Source: Polytrichum commune
Lineage: Eukaryota; Streptophyta; Polytrichopsida; Polytrichales; Polytrichaceae
Assembly: GCA_950295325.1 (NCBI GenBank)
Contig: OX485808.1
Span: 28,106,527 to 28,170,526, forward strand
DNA: 64,000 nucleotides
Direction of reading: 5' to 3'
Shown here: piece by piece, positions 49,522 to 61,500 of the stretch
How positions within the stretch are numbered: position 1 is the stretch's first letter
Layout: each line of letters begins with the position of its first letter
Program-made: the position numbers and the translations under genes
Notes under the pieces: generated by a model
Databases searched by the model: none
Told to the model about the DNA's origin: nothing
The model's input: the letters and a program-made list of their open reading frames with translations, nothing else

Positions 49522-52189
49522 TTAGTCTGTGCCATCCTCATCACTGTCTCCATATGCTAAACCAAGGGAGGTCATCACACTGGGTTGATTGTCATGGTTT
49601 ACTGCCTGTGCTCCTACTTCACATGTAATTTGCTCACCAACTGTTACAGTTGTGGACTGGTTTGTAGAGGTGGAAACTGAATTTGCTTTTCGCTTGATTG
49701 TGAATGCCACCGGCTTTGGTCTTACAGCAAAAGCAGGAGCCATCACCGTCCCATTTCGAACTGCCCCTGCTGTGTCATTCACAAAACAACAGCATACCAT
49801 GTTAGTGAGACAAGGGAAAGGGAGCAAAAAACATGACGGGATAAGAACTCACAAATAAATGAGACCACAACATACATCTTCATGCACTTCAGGTAACCTT
49901 CCAGATCCCTCGGACACTACTTCCTTATCCTTGCGAAAGGCACAAGGTCAAGAACAGGACTATCCTCAACAAATTGAAGCAAGATTAGGTCTCAAAATAC
50001 AAATACAAATATACTCACCAAAACATGGCATTCATTAAAAAATGATATCATTCTGCAACTTCTAGGCTCTAAAACAGATACAATCAAAGAGCACAAACTT
50101 CTCATTCCACTGCCTTCCTGGACTCGAAAGTATCCTAATTTATAATTGTCATACCTTTCGCTTCAGCATCTGGAACATGGTTTGCAAGGATGTCAGCTGC
50201 CTGTGCTGGTCCTTTTGAATTATTGGTACCTTGCAGTTCTTTTTCAACCTTTCTCCTCTGCAAAATCAAAGAAATCCTATAAGAAACTCTATTGCCAAAC
50301 TTGTTACCAGAAGCCTCGATTTAAATATCACTCTTGCCCTAAGGTTGCTCGAGTTCATTGGGACACTCTCCACTGAAGAAACATCCCAACCACCAAGATA
50401 TTGTTATACAACCACAAAGGGGTAATATTAAGACCCTCCATTTAATAGGGGAGTCTGCAAGGAACATCTACCACCAAGTGCCAAAACATTACAAACAGCT
50501 TAATAAAACCACAAGCACAACATATGAAATGGTGGCTATGAGCATAGAAATTGAGTCCTAGTAAGGTCCTACCTTTGAAAAGTCTTCACTCCTCTTGGCT
50601 CCATTGGCAGTCCAATCTTGACCTTCATTGAGGAACTCATCCTCATCATCTTCCAATTCATCATCATCCAAACGCCTCACAAACTTTGCAGAATTCTGTG
50701 TGAACAACGCCCAGAATGCACTAGCATCAGCAATTATGGAAACAGGTGCCAGATGAAGTCAATTGAACATGATAACCAATTGGTCGTCATGGAGATACTA
50801 ATATACTGAACTGCTGAGATGAGTTCTAAGTAAACAAAAGGTCACGACAGCACAAGCCAAGTGTAAAGCAGAATAACAAGGCATATTTTGAGAAATCTCT
50901 TCTACAACACACATTCGAACATGGTGCTAGTGTACTTTTTATAGAGGTACAGCCTTGCCTACCTGAAACACCACTGAACGTAACATAGCTTCATCTTCTT
51001 CCTCAAGCTCCTTTTCCTGAGAAAACCAGTTCAATATTAAATGATAGAACAGCCAGCATATGGTGTATTAAGTGCAGACACATAGTTGAAAAGTAAAATT
51101 CCTCGGAAGAGTCTTCAAAATTCAATACAAGAGATTAGGACCAAATTCTTCCATACAAGGTGCTGTGAATACCCTCTGTGCAGCTGTGCTGCGTAGAGCT
51201 GCCATCATATCTTCCACTGCCACTGTTGCATGCCGGGACTGCAACCAATAACCCAATTCAAGATGGCATCAGTTGATAAAGCATCCCTTACATAGTTACC
51301 ATTTTCAGAAGTAAGAATGTCATGGTGTGACAATATTGAAGCTAATTTGGCTGAAAGACTCAGACCAAAATTCTCTGCAATGTATATGTCGCAACTTCAA
51401 TAGAAAGGTACTTACCCTCATTGACTTCATTTCATCAAGAGCAGCAAGAATATCCATCTCTTGCTTGGAATCCAATGTGCGATTTTCCAGCGCCTTCATT
51501 GCATCACCCAGCTCCTCTGTATCTCTTTGTTTCTTTGCCTCATCTGTAGCCTGACAAACAAAAAGAAAGAGGAGACTTTATCAGTAATACAACTCCATGT
51601 GATAAAAAACAATCTCTTGCAAAGAAAAATTGCAAAACATGGGTGTACATACATATATATATTGAACTGGAACTACTCCGGTGTCCATGTCATTTAGTAA
51701 AGTCAACTAAGCACTAGCAAATAGAAAAAGTGAAATGTACATAAACAAGGACCAACCTCATCTGTAGCTCGCCAAGGCTCGTAATTCCGCGACGCTCCAG
51801 ACTCCATAATGTAGTCACTATTTTGAGGGTCGGTCTTCATAGTTAGCTCAGCAGAGCATCTGCTGCATTTGAAATAGAAGCGAAATATTTGAATCCCCAA
51901 ATAAGTCTGCCACAAATAAATTGTGTTAGAATAGGGGACCACCAAACCCTAATTGTGAATTTGAGAGTTCGAGTTGGGGAAAAATGCATACCTCATTTTC
52001 GCAGTCCTCCTTGCGAGAATTAAATTTGGTTCCCTTGTAGATGTAATTGCCGCATGTGTTGCAGCGTATGCTCATGGGAAGCATCATGCGCACCTTGATC
52101 TGCTGATTTTTGGGCTGCTTCCTGCGTGGGATCTTGGCAGGGTCGAAGTCTGGGGGGTAATACTTGTTCAAAACCTTCCGTTCTCCCAT
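49522..52189 (-). CDS. YJU2/CCDC94-type (CWC16 family) splicing factor, 8 exons, 358 aa
   Basis: YJU2 is a spliceosome component that acts at the branching step. Exons: 51992-52189, 51757-51906, 51416-51550, 51173-51238, 50963-51016, 50573-50695, 50155-50257, 49522-49769 (1077 nt, in frame). The start [20 protein letters not shown] is nearly invariant in the family. A four-cysteine zinc site is visible as CNTC (43-46) and CSRC (80-83), with [13 protein letters not shown] between them and [19 protein letters not shown] after. Next come a charged helical stretch ([28 protein letters not shown]), an acidic segment ([20 protein letters not shown]) and a Thr/Val-rich tail ending [13 protein letters not shown]. 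The C-terminal half is poorly conserved in the family, so the last junction (50155 to 49769) is less certain. Exons 2 and 3 share a 12-base repeat at the splice junction. Confidence 0.93.
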
Positions 52190-52404
52190 CTTTGACTGCG
52201 GGGTTTAAGACAGACTGCAGAAAGTCGAAACAACACTCAAATCCCCGTGGGCGTTGCCTAAGTCGAGAAGGGCTTGGCCGCAGAAGCTCACGTCCGACTG
52301 ATGCCTCAACCGCTTCTTGCGAAAGAAAATGCCGGAATGAGCGAACTATCGCTCCAAACCCCGAGCCTGACGTGACTGGGAAGGGAGGTCAAAGAGCTAT
52401 CTAT

Positions 52405-52845
52405 TCTTCTCTTTTGACTTTCTATGTACATTTTCTCTTGTATGATTGTTTTTTTTCCCCAACCTCAAAGTCTATGCAAAACCGCCCTCCTTTCATCAGA
52501 CTACTTTTCATCCCAAAAAAACATATATCTAATTTGACATGTCAAGCCTTCACGTCGTTTTCTCTTTTTACTTTCTATTTACTTTGTTTGTGTATGATAG
52601 TATATTTTTTTAATCAACAAATTCTACACAAAAATGTCCTCTTGCATCAATTGATTTTCATTAGATTTATTTGATTTTGATTTTGATTTTAAATGTCAAG
52701 TCTTCACTTCTTCACGTCTTCTTCTCTTCTTACTTTTTAATTACATTTTTGTGTTTTTCTAAGTCCATAAATTCCACAGAAAATGCGCTCCTTTCATCAA
52801 TTATTCTTCATCAAATTTATTTTTATTTACTTTTTGCTAGGAGTT
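52405..52845. repeat. Degenerate tandem repeat, about 155-bp unit, nearly 3 copies
   Basis: Three consecutive blocks start near 52405, 52555 and 52717. Each runs CTTCTCTTTTTACTTTCTAT-like, T-rich stretch, (A)AATTC.ACA.AAAATG, CTCCTTTCATCAAT-like, then TTCATCAAATTTATTT. The first two end with TGTCAAG(C/T)CTTCAC. The block lies upstream of the YJU2 start. Confidence 0.7.
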
Positions 52846-53251
52846 TATACATTTGAACTTTATAGGAATGCTTAAAGGTTAAGCTCTAATGAATTCATAG
52901 TTTGCTCTCCCATATTCTTCACAACTATTTACAAGTTGAAACTTGAATAATTCATATTGTTTAACCTTCACATTTAAATAAGATTAGCAATTAGTAAGAT
53001 GATTCATTATTAACCTTTCGTACTCTCCACACCATGTTGACCTTTCAAACATATCCTCTTACATCCATTATAATGCCATGTACGCGCACATGAATTCCAT
53101 ACATAATCGTTCTATGCCATGCATGCATATGAGGTTTTTTGGAGATAATTAAAACCTAGTGGCAATTTTATTTAAAACTTTGATTTCATTTTGATTTTGA
53201 TTTTAAAATTTGAGTATTCTATTTTAAAATCTAAACTTTGAAAAAAATTTA

Positions 53252-54170
53252 TTGAATGTTTTCATTTTCTGTCAATTCATCTACAATCATGTAAGAAGAG
53301 TAGCACATCCCGTTGATCTCCCACTCATCCCAATAATCAAAGGCCAAATCAAAATCCTTACCAAAAACCACCTTACACACAAAGTGATATTAGCGAGGGA
53401 CTTCAATAGAGGCATCCTCTTAGTTGGCCACCTGGACGACAACATTCCCCAAACCCCAAATCAAGAGGACAAAACCTCTAGATTGCCTCAAAGACACAAA
53501 CAAGAACATCCTTACACACCCTCAAAACATTGCCCCAAAAAAATTTGTTTGCAACAAATTTTTTTCAAAAGACAAGCCCCCATATGCAACAACCTTACTG
53601 ATCACCCCTCAACATGTCATTGTGCAGTCGTAAAATACCCTTGGCATGGCCCGGATGGCCTCATCCTCGAGGCAAAAGGCCCCAAAAATACCACCTTATC
53701 CAAAAATTCACAAGTGAAGTTTTTGATAACAACCTCTAAAAACCATCAAGAGAAAAAAAACACCAACCCCCAATAACATCCCCAATATAATATGCAAAAC
53801 ATTGCCCATGACCATCCACAACATGCTCTACTTAGTTTTTGGGCAATGCTATGTCCAAAAGGACATTCCATGATATTGGAGACACAACAAAAGCATAATT
53901 CTGCACAAGAAAGATGAACCCCTACTACTCAGTATTTATAGGCCCATAGCCCTAGCCAACATTATTTACAAACTCTACACTAATACCCTCACGACCTTCC
54001 TACACATTACCCAATAAGGGTTTAAACCACTAAGAAACACCAAGAGACAAATACAATTAATCATCATTGCGCTGAAAGACGCTAAGCTCACAAATAAAGA
54101 CATTTACGTTACATCCATTCATTTTTAAAACGTTTTTGGCACCATTGACCACGCAAACTACTCATTCTAA
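53252..54170 (+). mobile_element. Decayed LINE-type retrotransposon fragment
   Basis: A 174-codon frame at 53252-53776 has VILARDFNRG and HLDDNIPQTPNQED, resembling the GDFN region of a LINE endonuclease with the Gly replaced. A second frame (about 53895-54165) reads ILHKKDEPLLLSIYRPIALA, NIIYKLYTNTL, a TAA, GFKPLRNTKRQIQ, DAKLTNKDIYVTSIHF, a TAA, and NVFGTIDHANY. This is the fingers/palm start of a non-LTR reverse transcriptase (RPIALAN, QEGF, DFxNAFGSIDH). Two stop codons and the missing YxDD core show it is dead. Confidence 0.75.
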
Positions 54171-54489
54171 AGGAAAATTAAGGCTACCCCAAAAGACGCA
54201 ATAGTAATAATTCATAAGATTTGCACAAATTCCACCACCTCCTTCCATGGCAACCACTTCACTCCCACTCCACCAATACATACGAGTGTGTATCTTGTAC
54301 AAAACTTACACATACTCGGGCATACATCTCGTCCCCTCACTCAAATTGCAAAGAGTCATAACAAAGGAAAACAAAACAAAAACAAAGCAAACAATTTGTG
54401 ACATCACATGCCAACATTAAACAAAAAAATCCATATCTTTAACATTGTCATCAAACTAGGTATAGTTTATCACTATGCCAAATACAGGC

Positions 54490-55240
54490 TTTTTTGACTG
54501 GGGTTTTCGACTAAAAATGGTATAAAACCAGGTACTTGACTAGGACTACTGTAGTGGCAAAGTGAGTCAAATGCTTGTCAGGTCGGACCAGTCGCTTGCA
54601 ACAAGTTGACTATGGTTTATTCTGTGGGCATTTCGTTCCCTATGCACGTTCCCAATGACCTTTTGGGACCTCGATTGGCACCGCCCTTGGGACCTCCTGT
54701 GTCTCGACTACATATAGTCAAGTATTGTTGACTACCAGTAGTAAACATGTAGTGCCCACTCTAGTAAAGATAGTTATAATATCTTGACTATACCTAGTAA
54801 AAGCTTAGTCATGTCAATAATTATGTCGCTTCACTAAGTCTAGTCATAATGATTTGTGTATAATCCAAATAAAACATAGTCATCTTTGCTACAACGTTCC
54901 ACTATATTTAGTCACATTGGTGTGACTAAGATTAGTCAAGGGATTGTTCATGGTGGACACTCCTGGGTTTACCTTGACTAAAACTAGTCACACAATTGGC
55001 ATTCAGCTGGCCTTAAAGATTGTCTTCTTCACTACTTGCAATCGTTTTAGTAATTGTTGTCAATTGGAAACTACTACGCATAGTCAACTCTCCTCATTCA
55101 CTTTAGTCTTGCATTCCAGATTCATGACTGACTCTAGTCAGCCCATGTAAAATGTTATGGTCTTCATTTTTAGCATTGCTATCACAAGTAGTCAAATTAA
55201 TACGACTAGTGATAGAATTAGATGCATATCCATGTATGTG
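54490..55240. repeat. Scattered TAGTCA/TGACTA motifs (subterminal-type)
   Basis: About two dozen AGTCA/TGACT motifs in both orientations, mostly extended to TAGTCA or TGACTA, lie between the CACTA end and the last exon of the transposon gene. A segment at about 54715-54815 (ACCAGTAGTAAACATGTAGT and flanks) recurs at about 55830-55935. Confidence 0.75.
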
Positions 55241-55545
55241 CAATCTGTACTACATGTATAACAAGCTCAGCTGCGACATGCGCAAACATTCCATAGAAAC
55301 ATTCACTTCTGGCAATCCATACACTGGTTCAAAATGCATTTTATATTCAAAATAATTGTTCCTGGGTGTAGTCCTCCCATAAGCACATGCGGGTTCCTAG
55401 AACTAGTTCAAAACTAAACTGGTGGAGGCCGGCGCAAACATTCTGTGGGCCACAAAATAAACTGACCAACGGCATCACCGATTTTCGAGACCGGTGGATC
55501 ATCTAGCATTAAGGGTTTATATAGCACATATCCGTCATCGTGGCT

Positions 55546-58500
55546 CTACAGCACTGCCAAGGACACAGTTCCTTCAGCGATTACTACTCCGTGCAAAGTC
55601 CCCCCCGGAAGAGTCGTGACCCTCCCTTCCCCTACTAGAAGAGATTCCTCGTCAACTCCTATTCCCATGATCTGTACTACGTCTCCTGCTACAAAGGGTA
55701 GCATTGCTTCAACCTCCTTCAATGTTTCTTTCTCCTACAAAGAAATTGACATGCTTCGGAGTTAGTATGAGCTACAACCATGGATACATGACTTGTCATT
55801 TGATTACTAATAGGGGTGACATTCAGAAAGTCAAGCATTGTCAACTACCAGTAGTAAACATGTAGTGCCCACTCTGCTAAATATATTTACGACATGTTGA
55901 CTAGACCTAGTCAAGCATTAGTCTAGAGCTAGTCACGGGTTAGTCAATCATTAGTCACTGGTTAGTAAAGTATTAGTCTGGTTAGTCAAGCATTAGTCAC
56001 TGGTTAGTCAAGCATTAGTCAATGGCTAGTCAAGCATTGGTCAAACATTAGTCACGGGTTAGTAAAGCATTGGACAAGGATTGGACAAGGATTAGACAAG
56101 GATTAGACAAGCATTAGACAAGCATGTATCAAGCATAAGTCAAGCATAAGTCATTGTCCTACCTTTGAGATTTTTGATGCACCTTTCTTGGGGAGCCGCT
56201 TCTTGCCAATCTTCTCCGATTCCTTTTCCACTACATGCTTGGCTCGTAATTTCCGGGGCATTTGCGGTGACTGCATTCCAACCTGTAGCTTCTGCAACTC
56301 CGTGGCCCGCGCCCTCTTCTTCGGAGTGAATGCAACATCGCTGGCCACCTTCTCCCTCGAGCCGGAGCTTACCTCCTGATCGTTCTGAGTCTCCAACTCT
56401 GCAACCTCCTACTGAGTGGGACCTTCGTCTTCTGCCTTCCGTTTCTTTCCCTGTTCAAAGTATCCACCCCAGTAGCATTTAGTCTAGCAAATTTATATCA
56501 CTCCAAAGCTAGCCAACTTTGCGCTAAGAATGAACTTCACATTTCATACTCGAGTGCTCAACAACATTAGCTACTACTACTCACGACATGATCTCTACTT
56601 TACTATGCTGTCGTCACAAACTCTATGTTTAGAATGTCTTTGTAGTCACCTCTTGCTCATGTGTAGTGTGTGCGTGTACCACATGAGCTTCGTCAATGCG
56701 AGGAGTATCTTCTCTTGAATGTCCCTTGGATTTTGGTGAGGCCAAATTCTGGTTTCGGAACTACACAACATGGGCAACAATACGACCTTAATGTTTAGGA
56801 TTTAGCAGTCATAGCACGTGAACTCTACCAATGCATTGAAACCAGTTTGAGGGCTGGAATTAAAAACGTACCGAATTGGGCAAGCACTCGGTGCTACACG
56901 TGTTCGGAGTTGACTGCAGTTGCTCGAAAGACGAAGGCTTCTGCACATTGGATGTAGTAGGGTCTGGAACAGCTGGTATATTTAGTGTTGTCATGATTGC
57001 CTTCATACTGGCCTCCATCCCAGCCATTCGGGTATAGAAGTCGCGTTTCATCGACTTGAATTCCATTGCCAGGGACGACGATGGCTCCTGCACTCCGCTT
57101 CCGCTACCCGACATGTGGGACACATTTGGCGTGCCTGCCGGCTGCTTCTTGCGAGATTTTTGGCGTAGCATCTCCAACTCTATCTCCTCGCGGCTTGGAT
57201 CCCGTTGCAACTCTGCTGCCTGCATCAAGACCCTCTTGCATTGCATTCCATTAATCAGACATAAACATAGTTATAGAGTTTCATATATACGCATAAACAA
57301 GTTCTGAAGTGCTGAGGAACTTCAGAACTAGTTGACTACCACTACACCAATGGTTGACTAGAACATTACTACCAGGTCTGTGAATGTTGACTAAATTCTT
57401 ACTAGGTATGACTAAAATATGACTAAAATATGACTGCAGCATGACAAGAGTAGAAACTTGGGAGAGTTACTTACCAAATTTGCCGTTACCTCCCCCTCGG
57501 ACCTGCCTGCATGGGAAAGTCGCTTCAGTTGAGCGCGATTTAGAGTGAGTGTCTCCGCTTGCTTTACCTTCTTCTCGTCTGCGATTAGTGCTGAGAGGTT
57601 GACCCAATGGTCTTGCCGGATGTGTTTTGGTTTCTCTCTGCCAGCGACCATTAACTTTTTCATGGCATACCTCTTCATCTTCAACTGTGATTTCAGATTT
57701 GCATGGAAAGACCACTCTGTGACGTGCCCAATGCCACCTTCGTACTCAAAGGTATTATCCACCCTCTTCTTGACGTTCAACAACGTCATTGCATTGTGGT
57801 CGTTGTAGTTGTCCACACTGAAGTCCAAGTCAACTGCATGGCCTCGTAGGCATTTCAGCCATAAGTGACGGTTTCCCCCGCATGGATTTCCCTTCACATC
57901 CACTTCCACTGTGTATCGCTTTCTTCCATGTTGCTCTCGAACCGGTGCTTCCTGTTGCAATCGTCGTGTATGTAGTCGCCTCCGGTGGCGTTTGTCAGCT
58001 TCCGAGCTGCGTGGAAGATCATCGAACTCTCCCCCCGCAACTGCCTCTGGACTGAGCTTAGCCGCAAGACGTTGCTTTTGAGCCCTCTGTACCTTCAACA
58101 TCTCCAACTCCTTGCTCATAATCTTTAGGTCCATGCTTGCATAGTCGTCCAACCCAAGCTCAGAGGTCCTACCAAAAGAACGTGAACCATCGAACCTCCT
58201 TGCTGGCGGTGGTGCAAAATCCTCCAGTAGGCTTTCCTCCTCCAGAAAGTCATGCTGTTCCCCATCATTAGATGACCACGTCACACTAGTCGACATGTTG
58301 CGTGTTTCCTTTCGTATTGCGGAGTCTTGTTGACTAATTGCGCGTGGCACCGCAAATTTTGCACCTGAAGGTTGTGAAGGCGGAGAACGTGCTGAAGCGG
58401 GTGTGTTGTTCACACTATAGGGCCTTCTGGTTTCCCACTTCGCCGGCTCGGACAATTCAGGTTTCCCCTGCACATGTGGATTCACTGACTTATTCCAGGT

Positions 58501-61500
58501 TCTATGCACATAACTCAAGCCTTGCCATAAAAATATAGGGAGATGACCCTGGACTCCTAGTTCTCAAATTGCTAAGCTTACTAACAGTTGAGATAATGCA
58601 TAAGCTGAACCAACACCTGGCATTGTTTGCAGCATTAGAACTGGAGTACATACACGCACCTTTGCAGGAGCTTCAGGAGCTGGAGAAGTTCGCAACACTG
58701 CTTCCGAGTTCCTTCTGGTCCTCCTCCCCTCTTCGTCTAATGCCTGTAGTTCCTATGCAGTAGTTAGTACTTCCATACTTTACTAATACCAATTTACAAT
58801 GTTCAACAATCATACTAGTGCTTGTCACCTTCTGCACACATTGTGACAATAAATAGTCAAGTTATGCAGTTGAATGACTAACATCAGAAGTCTAGAAGCT
58901 AAGAAATCTAGAGAGGTATGTTGTTGCTCTCCGGGAAATCTAGAGAGGTATGTTGTTTCTACATGCCAGAAAATGTGCAAGGTCACTGAATGGAAGTTGA
59001 TGCAAAGCAAAAGTGTAATCTGCTCATGCCCTTCTCAGAAATGCCTACTCACATATCATGATGTCGACTTGAGCATATCAAATCAAAGTACCAATACAAA
59101 TGATTGACTTCAGAGTCCCCATTTGCAAACCTACACATAATAATCTGACTTGCTAATCATTTAACAAATTAACATGCCAACTATCTGGATTATAGGGAAA
59201 GACACCAACAAGTAACCTTTTATTTATGAACTTATGCATCCTGGATTACTCATAAAATAATTGACTCAGCATGAAAAGCATTAGTTGTACATCTTGAAGT
59301 TCTTCACGGAAACTTAGAAAGAAAAGCAAAGGATAAATTACTAATTCTCTCTGCAATTGCTATAACACAAGTGACCCACAAATTATGTAAACTTCCATCC
59401 CTGCAGTAAACCACAATTCTTCTTCTGTGTGGCGGCAGACTTCTCACTTGCAACAGGCGTCTCCTAAACACTGGACTTGATGCAACTAGTCTTTTTCCTA
59501 GTCTGTGCGCATTGCTCACCATGCAACTTCCGGCCAAGAATCTTACCAAATTCATCCAACTTTCTAATTCACTCATCAATCAACAGCTCTCTCTCTCTCT
59601 GGGGCGTCACTCAATTTCTCCTCAATCTTCAAACCATAGACATGAGTAGTACTAAGAGATCATTGCAAAAACCCAAAGTGACTCTCGAGTGCCACCTAGT
59701 TGTAGAGGACGAGCTTGCACATGGTAGATCAATCTTCAACAATTGCCCGACTTCTTCAAGATTAAGACACCGCAACCCAAAAGACCCCATATCTCATCAT
59801 CAACAGTAAGGGTTAATCGATTACAAAGTTGCTTCTTCACAGGTTGCCAAGCTAGCCATAAACAGGCAACTCAAAAATCCTTTTGTTCCATCACAGAAGT
59901 CCAAGCTGAACTTGAAGCTTCTTCACCTCGGGCATGGAGAAATTTCAACACACTTGAACCCCGACTAACTTATTACTGATCTCCTTAAACTCGAGTTAGA
60001 CATAGCCCTCATTAACATACCTCCATCAACACAGCCATCCTTCGAAGTTAGAGCTAACTTGAAGTCCCACGACCTTCAAAACTAACAAAGTCCGAGCTTC
60101 ACGAAGCTTCACGACCCTGCTGCTGCAGGACCTCAACCAAGATTTCCACAAAACAACAAATGCACAGAAACAGTTCATGCACAAGTTTTCGGAGTGGCTG
60201 GCAGGGGAAAAAGGTGAGAGGCAGGGGTATTGGTGTGGATGGTGGTTGTAACTTGTGTAAGTGGTGGTGCAATGTTTTTTTGCATACACCAACGCTCACT
60301 GCCTGGATGAGGCGATGATGAAAGAAACTGTATCCATCAAGTGAAAACTACAGTTACTCATCAGGTTAGTTTCCATGTGGAATCTGCATTTCCACTAGAA
60401 TCTGGTGGCCGCCCACCTCCATGGAAACTAACCTTTAGTACGTAGTTACCTTAGCCGCTACCTAGGAGCCGCTCATCTCAAGTGTGAACAATACCAAAAG
60501 GTAGCTGGTTTAGCATTTCCTCACCGAGGCCCACATCCTGGGATGCAAAAGGATCGTCACAAAACCGGAGTGGCTCTGTGACCGGCAAGTGCAGCAAGGC
60601 TCTTAATAATCAAGCACCTATATTGGAGTGGCATGTGGTTTGGTGTTTACCCAAGAACAGATACCAAAAAATAAGTGTTTAAAAGAGATTGGACTGTGTA
60701 CTTAAAATATGATAACCATTCTGTTTTCATTATCAAAGTGAAGAGTCTCATGCTCAGAGGATAATATGTAGGTGTTGGGGAACTATATGCAAACTATAGA
60801 TGCAAAGCACCCATGATTTCTACACTCTGGTAATATTATACGCTGGTCCATTCCATCCAACATTTCTCAAATTAAAGGATCAAAACTATAAGCTACCACG
60901 CAAAAGAGTGAATCCAACATATTAGGTTACCAGAGCTCTCTGACAACTTTCTTGCTCCTGGCCCTCACATGCACAACCTATTACGACATTCACAAACATT
61001 TTATTAGCCAAGGTTGTTACAGGATCAATCTCCTGGTTGAAAGCAGAATTGGAGTAAAAGAAAGAGCAAAAGTAAATGAGCATTACATCCCTATTGCATC
61101 CAAAACCCATTGCACATCAAAGCCAGAGAGTAGACAAAGCAACACCACAATGCAACATCTGCCAGCAAACCAGAATGGCAAAGAAAGGCACTACAGAAAG
61201 ATTTGCATTCAGTTCATGAAATAACTGAATGCGTGTTGAGAAGGAATGGTGAGAACCTGTAGCATCTTCTTGAGTACTCACAGTGTCAATTAGAATACTC
61301 AGAATGTTCCAAAAAGTGCTCAAAAGGCAGAGCACGTGAAAGGGGGGAAAAACTGCAATGCTTGCACCCGTTAATTAACAGCTAACTTTACAAAAACCCA
61401 TACATATGGAGAACCCCACGCAAGTCAAAGCTTGGGGGAACCTTCATTATGCTGGACACAGTTGATTCCACTGTCACCTGATTCCATATGGTTCACTATG

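Noticed and set aside
55900-56158. CRISPR-like array
   Set aside because: The units are contiguous with no unique spacers, they drift in sequence, and the genome is eukaryotic.
56408-56460. In-frame TAG before exon 5 of the transposon gene, suggesting a pseudogene
   Set aside because: The TAG itself forms a phase-0 acceptor (CACTCAGTAG then GAG GTT GCA), so the stop is removed with the intron.
57412-58518. The 368-codon minus-strand frame as a complete single-exon gene
   Set aside because: Its first residues (MSYVHRTWNKS) and last residues read into intron sequence. A GTGCAG acceptor at 58467 and a GTAAGT donor at 57475 define the real exon, and both borders are in phase with the neighbouring exons.
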